From positions 124,001-188,000 of the forward strand of contig NZ_PEBD01000005.1 of assembly GCF_002735905.1 (NCBI RefSeq): a DNA stretch of 64,000 nt, in the 5' to 3' direction. Below are positions 60,132-64,000 of the stretch, piece by piece. The position numbers and the translations under genes were made by a program. The stretch comes from Williamsia muralis. GTDB lineage: Bacteria; Actinomycetota; Actinomycetes; Mycobacteriales; Mycobacteriaceae. The notes beneath the pieces are model-generated. The model saw only the letters and a program-made list of their open reading frames with translations, was not told the origin of the DNA and did not search any database. Positions within the stretch are counted from its first letter, which is position 1. The number at the start of each line of letters is the position of its first letter.

Positions 60132-62506
60132 CGTTGACCGCGGTCGAGTTCGACGAGGTTTTTGACGGTCGTTACGGCGGAAAGGCGGCCGGCCTCGCGC
60201 AGTTGCGCCGGTTGGGACTTGCTGTGCCGGTAGGATTTGTCATCGCTGACGTTTCCGAGCAGATCGCCATCGATGACGTGGCTGAACGCTTTTCGCAGAT
60301 GGCATCGGCAGGTGCGACTCCGGTGGCCGTGAGGTCCTCGGCAGTCGGCGAAGACGGCGACGACCAGTCCTTTGCAGGACAGTACGACACCGTGCTGGGT
60401 GTCGACTCCGTCGATGATTTTGCTGCGGCTGTTCACACGTGTGCGGCGTCGGTTCATTCCGGACGCGCGTCTTCCTACAGTGGACAGGCCACGGCCACAA
60501 TGCATCTGGTGGTGCAGCACATGGTCGATGCGCGAGCCGCAGGCGTCGTGTTCACCGCAGATCCGGCCACCGGTCGACGCGACCTCATGGTGATCGATGC
60601 CATTGCCGGGCTCGGCGAGGCGCTTGTCGACGGGTCAGCGTCCCCAGACCACATTGTTTTGGATGCCGAGGGCAACCCCGCCGTCCGTGAGGTTGGTGAG
60701 ACGCCGGTCCTGTCGCCGGACGAGGTCTCCGACATCCGGGCGGGCGCCTTGAGTGCTGTCCGACATTGGGCCAAACCGATGGATCTCGAGTGGGCCATCG
60801 ACCAATCGGGGAAGCTCTGGTGGTTGCAGGCTCGTCCTATCACCACTCTGCCCGGCGATCTGGGCGAGATGGATTCGCCGCTCGCGGGTGCAGACCATGT
60901 GTACACCCGCTGCAACATCGGCGAGATGATGCCCGGGGCGTTCTGCCCGTTGACTGCGTCGGTCTCCGGTTTTGCCATCGACTACGCCATGCAGATGACG
61001 CAGGTGGTGGCGCGAGCGCAGCCGAAGTACGAGAAACCGTGGCTGCAGGTCGGTTATTTTCAGGGGCACATGTTCTTGAACCTGACCGAGGGCACCGGTC
61101 TGAGCTCGGGGATCCTGGGCAATTCGCTGGAACAATTCTCCACCTCGATCTGCGGTCGGGTGGTTGACGAGTTGAAGCCGAAACCGCCAAAACCGTTCTT
61201 GCGCAGACTGGTCAACACCGTGCGGCTCACCACGTACGCGTTGTCTGCCGGACCTGCGATCCGGCGACTGAAGGATCAGATCGCCGAGTTCGAGGTGCCG
61301 ACCGGTGATGACCCTCGGCAGGTGTTGCGGCAGCTCGAATCCGGGGTGGAAGAGTACTGCGACATCACCTTGACCCATGTGCGATCGTCGTCGCGCGCGG
61401 CGGTCGCTGCGAACGTCCTCGAGAGCGTCTTGATGAGACAAGCAGTCAAAGAAGGACGTAGCGAAGACGAGGGACGCGCCGAGGCGACCAGGCTCATGGC
61501 CGGTGCGTCCGATGTCGAGAGCGCGCTCATGCTGGAAGAGCTCGACTCGGTGGTACACACCATCGCGGCCGACGACGCGACTGCCACGAAGTTCTTGGCG
61601 GGGGACCCGGGTGCCGCGGTCAGGGAGGTGCGTGCCACCGGCAGCCCGGCCGGGGTAGCGCTGGAGAAGTTCCTGGAGCGCCACGGCCACCGTGGATACC
61701 GCGAGCTGTGCATGCGCGATGCGTCGTGGGCCGAGGACCCGGACGGGCTGGGCGCGATGATGCAGGTGATGGTGCGTTCCGCGCTCGATCCGTCCGACCG
61801 CGGGTCGGCCAAGAGTAGGCCCGAGCTGCCCAGCGCAGCGTCCATCAGACTTCTCGCCAGGTTGGCTCAGGGAGGCGCACGAGGGCGCGAGGAGACCAAG
61901 TCGAAGATGGCGCTGATGGCGCATTCGCTCAAGCTGGGCTACCGGCATCTGGGCGAGGTGCTGGCCGCGGCCGGACGACTGCCTGATTCGGATCTCGTGT
62001 TCTTCTTCGACCGGGCAGAACTGAACCGCGTCGTCGGTTCCGGCGATATCGGCGATCTTGTGCATCGAGCGGTCAAACGCCGGGAGGCGCTGGCATTCCA
62101 GGACTCGCTGGAGTTCGAGGACGTGTCTGTCGGGCGGCCGACACCGCTCGTCGTCCGGCCTCAGCGAGGTGTCACCGACAACATGATCACCGGCCGCCCG
62201 GCGAGTCGCGGGACTATTGAAGGCGTTGTGCGCGTTGCCAAATCAATCATCGAGGCGCGCGACGTGCAACGTGGAGAGATCTTGGTCGCACCGGTCACCG
62301 ATGTGGGTTGGACGCCGTACTTCACCGTCATCGGTGCACTTGTCACCGACATCGGCAGCTCTGTGTCCCACGGGGCTGTGGTGGCGCGTGAATACGGTTT
62401 ACCGTGCGTCGTCAACACCTTGGTGGCCACGCAGTCGTTGAAGACCGGCGATCGTGTTCGCGTGGATGGAGACCGAGGGGTGGTCACCCGACTGGACCAA
62501 CCCTGA
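60128..62506 (+). CDS. PEP-synthase/rifampicin-phosphotransferase-like enzyme (module B)
   Basis: Product of 792 residues. Residues 1-300 form an ATP-grasp (pyruvate phosphate dikinase N-terminal) domain: YGGKAAGLAQLRRLGLAVPVGFVI, AVRSSAVGEDGDDQSFAGQYDTVLG and PMDLEWAIDQSGKLWWLQARPI. The middle 300-690 region is variable, probably substrate-specific. The C-terminal swivelling domain has SSVSHGAVVAREYGLPCVVN with phosphohistidine His748. The same three-part order is that of rifampicin phosphotransferase and phenylphosphate synthase, which use ATP to phosphorylate a hydroxyl group. It overlaps the LLM gene by four bases. In this catabolic-looking operon it may phosphorylate an alcohol product; antibiotic resistance is less likely. 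Confidence 0.88.
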   Translation: MTLTAVEFDEVFDGRYGGKAAGLAQLRRLGLAVPVGFVIADVSEQIAIDDVAERFSQMASAGATPVAVRSSAVGEDGDDQSFAGQYDTVLGVDSVDDFAAAVHTCAASVHSGRASSYSGQATATMHLVVQHMVDARAAGVVFTADPATGRRDLMVIDAIAGLGEALVDGSASPDHIVLDAEGNPAVREVGETPVLSPDEVSDIRAGALSAVRHWAKPMDLEWAIDQSGKLWWLQARPITTLPGDLGEMDSPLAGADHVYTRCNIGEMMPGAFCPLTASVSGFAIDYAMQMTQVVARAQPKYEKPWLQVGYFQGHMFLNLTEGTGLSSGILGNSLEQFSTSICGRVVDELKPKPPKPFLRRLVNTVRLTTYALSAGPAIRRLKDQIAEFEVPTGDDPRQVLRQLESGVEEYCDITLTHVRSSSRAAVAANVLESVLMRQAVKEGRSEDEGRAEATRLMAGASDVESALMLEELDSVVHTIAADDATATKFLAGDPGAAVREVRATGSPAGVALEKFLERHGHRGYRELCMRDASWAEDPDGLGAMMQVMVRSALDPSDRGSAKSRPELPSAASIRLLARLAQGGARGREETKSKMALMAHSLKLGYRHLGEVLAAAGRLPDSDLVFFFDRAELNRVVGSGDIGDLVHRAVKRREALAFQDSLEFEDVSVGRPTPLVVRPQRGVTDNMITGRPASRGTIEGVVRVAKSIIEARDVQRGEILVAPVTDVGWTPYFTVIGALVTDIGSSVSHGAVVAREYGLPCVVNTLVATQSLKTGDRVRVDGDRGVVTRLDQP

Positions 62507-62707
62507 CTCGGCTGCTGTGCGCTGAGCGTGCGACGGCGTCTGCACTGCCCTGAGATCCCGCGGAACTGGTCCCCTCAACCCTTCTGAGCAAGTTTGTCCA
62601 CACCTAGCATCTCAGCCGCAGCGCGGGATACCGAACACCGATTTGTAAACTCGCAGAACGTATTTCACCTGCTGCCTTGATTTGTCGACCCAGGGTCGCC
62701 TCAACCT

Positions 62708-62733
62708 CTACAGTGAGACGTAGCGCACAGTAG
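62708..62733. promoter_or_regulatory. Imperfect dyad before the FadD5-like gene
   Basis: CTACAGTG-N10-CACAGTAG (7 of 8 pairs), in the 273-base gap before the FadD5-like gene and 46 bases upstream of its ATG. A regulator site is possible; the mycobacterial Mce1R gene, expected to be divergent at such a locus, is not present here. Otherwise this gap shows no RNA gene or frame of note. Confidence 0.3.
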
Positions 62734-62779
62734 TGGGCTGGAGACCGCGCCCCACGCCCGACAACACCAGGGATACGCA

Positions 62780-64000
62780 ATGACAGTTGCTGCAGAATCG
62801 ACCAGCAAGCTTCTCGACGAACCAATGCGTTCCAGCCGCAATACCTGGAACAACCAGGTGCGGCGACATGCTCACATGACGCCAGACCAGGTTGCTGTCA
62901 AGTATCTCGATTCCGCAACCACGTGGCGTGAACTCGACGACAGGTCGCGTCGGTTTGCCTCAGCGTTGCAACGCCACGGGGTCCAGTTCGGCGATCGCGT
63001 TCTGATGGCGCTGCTCAACCGCACGGAGTATGTCGAAGCTGTCCTCGGGGCCAATCTGATCGGCGCGATCCCGGTACCGGTCAACATTCGCATGAGCCCG
63101 GCCGAGGTGGGTTATCTGGTCCAGAATAGTGGCGCCACAGTACTTCTCACCGAGAAACTGCTCGCGCCGCTCGCGGACGCCGTGTCCGCGTCCACCGGCG
63201 CCATCGCCACCACCATCGTCGTCGACGCTGCCGCCGACAACGTCGATCACCTTGACTACGAAGAGCTGCTCGCACAGGAACCTTATGATCTTGTCGAGGT
63301 CGACGTTCCCGAAGACACCGTCGCGCTCATCATGTACACCTCGGGAACAACTGGAAAGCCGAAAGGCGCCATGTTGACCCACGCCAACCTGCAATCTCAG
63401 GCGATGACCACAATCAATGCGTCCGATGGTCAACGGGGCGACATAGCCTCGGTCGTACCTCCGATCTTCCATATCGCCGGCATCGCGGCCTTCGCCCCGG
63501 TCTTTTATCGCGGCATTCAAGCAGTCATTCATCCGCTCGGCGCGTTTGATCCAAACGACATGCTCGACACCCTGGAGCGCGAAGGCATTACTTCGGTGTT
63601 CATGGTGCCGGCCCAGTGGCAGGCGGTATGCGCGGCGCAGCGGGCCAAACCTCGCGACCTCAAGCTACGGACGATCAGTTGGGGAGCGGCCCCCGCTCCC
63701 GACACCGTACTTCGCGAGATGAATGAGCTGTTTCCCGAGGCGCTGAACATGACTGCGTTCGGACAGACCGAGATGTCGCCGGTCACAACGCTTCTCGAAG
63801 GTCAAGACGCCATCCGAAAGATCGGGTCCATTGGCAAGGTCGTGCCGGCGGTGACGGCTCGCATTGTTGACCCACTGATGGAAGACGTCAAACCAGGCGA
63901 AGTCGGTGAAATTGTCTATCGCGGACCCAATTTGATGAAGGGCTACTGGCAGAATCCTGAGGCTACGGCAGAGGCGTTCCGGGGTGGGTGGTTCCATTCC
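62780..64000 (+). CDS. fadD5: Acyl-CoA ligase, FadD5-like (3' end outside window)
   Basis: First 407 codons of an AMP-forming acyl-CoA synthetase, running off the window. Marks are LIMYTSGTTGKPKGAMLTHANL (ATP-binding P-loop), VPPIFHIAGIAAF, SVFMVPAQWQAVCAAQRAKPRDLKLRTISWGAAPAP and MTAFGQTEMSPVTTLL. This closely resembles mycobacterial FadD5 as I recall it, including NNQVRRHAHMTPDQVAVKYL near the start. In Mycobacterium tuberculosis fadD5 precedes the mce1 operon, so yrbE/mce genes may follow beyond 64000. Function: ATP-dependent activation of a fatty acid or sterol-derived acid to its CoA ester. ATG at 62780. Confidence 0.88.
   Translation, partial: MTVAAESTSKLLDEPMRSSRNTWNNQVRRHAHMTPDQVAVKYLDSATTWRELDDRSRRFASALQRHGVQFGDRVLMALLNRTEYVEAVLGANLIGAIPVPVNIRMSPAEVGYLVQNSGATVLLTEKLLAPLADAVSASTGAIATTIVVDAAADNVDHLDYEELLAQEPYDLVEVDVPEDTVALIMYTSGTTGKPKGAMLTHANLQSQAMTTINASDGQRGDIASVVPPIFHIAGIAAFAPVFYRGIQAVIHPLGAFDPNDMLDTLEREGITSVFMVPAQWQAVCAAQRAKPRDLKLRTISWGAAPAPDTVLREMNELFPEALNMTAFGQTEMSPVTTLLEGQDAIRKIGSIGKVVPAVTARIVDPLMEDVKPGEVGEIVYRGPNLMKGYWQNPEATAEAFRGGWFHS

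Noticed and set aside
60635-62065. 476-codon minus frame over the PEP-synthase-like gene
   Set aside because: Shadow of a long high-GC gene, rich in Arg and His, with no recognisable domain; the plus strand has three good domains.
60128-62506. Rifampicin resistance gene
   Set aside because: Domain order fits, but the operon with F420 enzyme and DRSWG protein points to metabolism, and the substrate region was not recognised as the rifampicin-binding one.

Overview
The window reads as high-GC actinobacterial chromosome from a mycolic-acid-containing member of the Mycobacteriales, most likely Gordonia or a close relative (Rhodococcus and Williamsia are not excluded). The evidence is two antigen-85-type mycolyltransferases, a two-domain fatty acyl-CoA reductase of the mycobacterial type, a FadD5-like ligase, DUF732 and LpqN-like lipoproteins, several F420/LLM-type flavin enzymes and an AlkB alkane hydroxylase. 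Genes are dense on both strands. I saw no rRNA, tRNA, CRISPR array, insertion sequence, phage block or replication origin.

Layout. 1-7.1 kb: tail of an acyl-CoA dehydrogenase, a pterin dehydratase, an MFS exporter, a lipase abutting tail-to-tail a Baeyer-Villiger monooxygenase, a secreted glycoside hydrolase and a SRPBCC protein. 7.2-12.5 kb: a MarR-MFS efflux operon, an epimerase-type dehydrogenase, an alpha/beta hydrolase and a MarR/cupin divergent pair. 12.6-18.9 kb: a Tat-exported berberine-bridge-type FAD oxidase, a heterodimeric ABC exporter and a LysR regulator. 19-24.5 kb: AtuA-like protein coupled to a CaiB-type CoA transferase, a lipoprotein and PhoD. 24.7-28.7 kb (module A): LLM oxidoreductase and TetR, divergent from an aminoglycoside-phosphotransferase-fold kinase and a DRSWG-motif protein of unknown function. 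28.7-34.7 kb: MarR/DoxX pair, LtrA, a deazaflavin-dependent reductase, a coiled-coil protein, a Na+/H+ antiporter and an HxlR-thioredoxin operon. 34.7-38.5 kb: DUF732 lipoprotein, an envelope-stress-like operon (Gln/Pro-rich protein, holin-like protein, DUF3618) and a diguanylate cyclase. 38.6-44.8 kb: acyl-CoA reductase, AlkB DNA repair, a UbiA-DUF1295-FAD oxidoreductase operon and a possible 33-residue peptide. 44.8-52.8 kb: metallophosphoesterase, MpaB-type oxygenase with TetR, SpoIIE-type phosphatase, two mycolyltransferases and a second DoxX. 53.8-57.2 kb: alkane hydroxylase coupled to a FemAB-like transferase, and a hydrolase. 57.3-62.5 kb (module B): TetR divergent from a second DRSWG protein, an F420/LLM oxidoreductase and a PEP-synthase-like phosphotransferase. 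62.8 kb to the end: FadD5-like acyl-CoA ligase, cut by the window edge.

Themes. Much of the content concerns oxidation and activation of hydrophobic substrates (alkane hydroxylase, Baeyer-Villiger enzyme, LLM flavoenzymes, CoA ligase/transferase) and the mycolate envelope. The most interesting pattern is modules A and B. Each combines a related TetR, a paralogous DRSWG protein, an LLM flavoenzyme and a phosphotransferase, but the phosphotransferases belong to unrelated folds. Both TetR-divergent intergenic regions carry the same 9-mer TACGGTACG inside a larger dyad. Several regulator genes have clear palindromic operators and look leaderless. All functional calls come from reading the sequence by eye; no database search was run.
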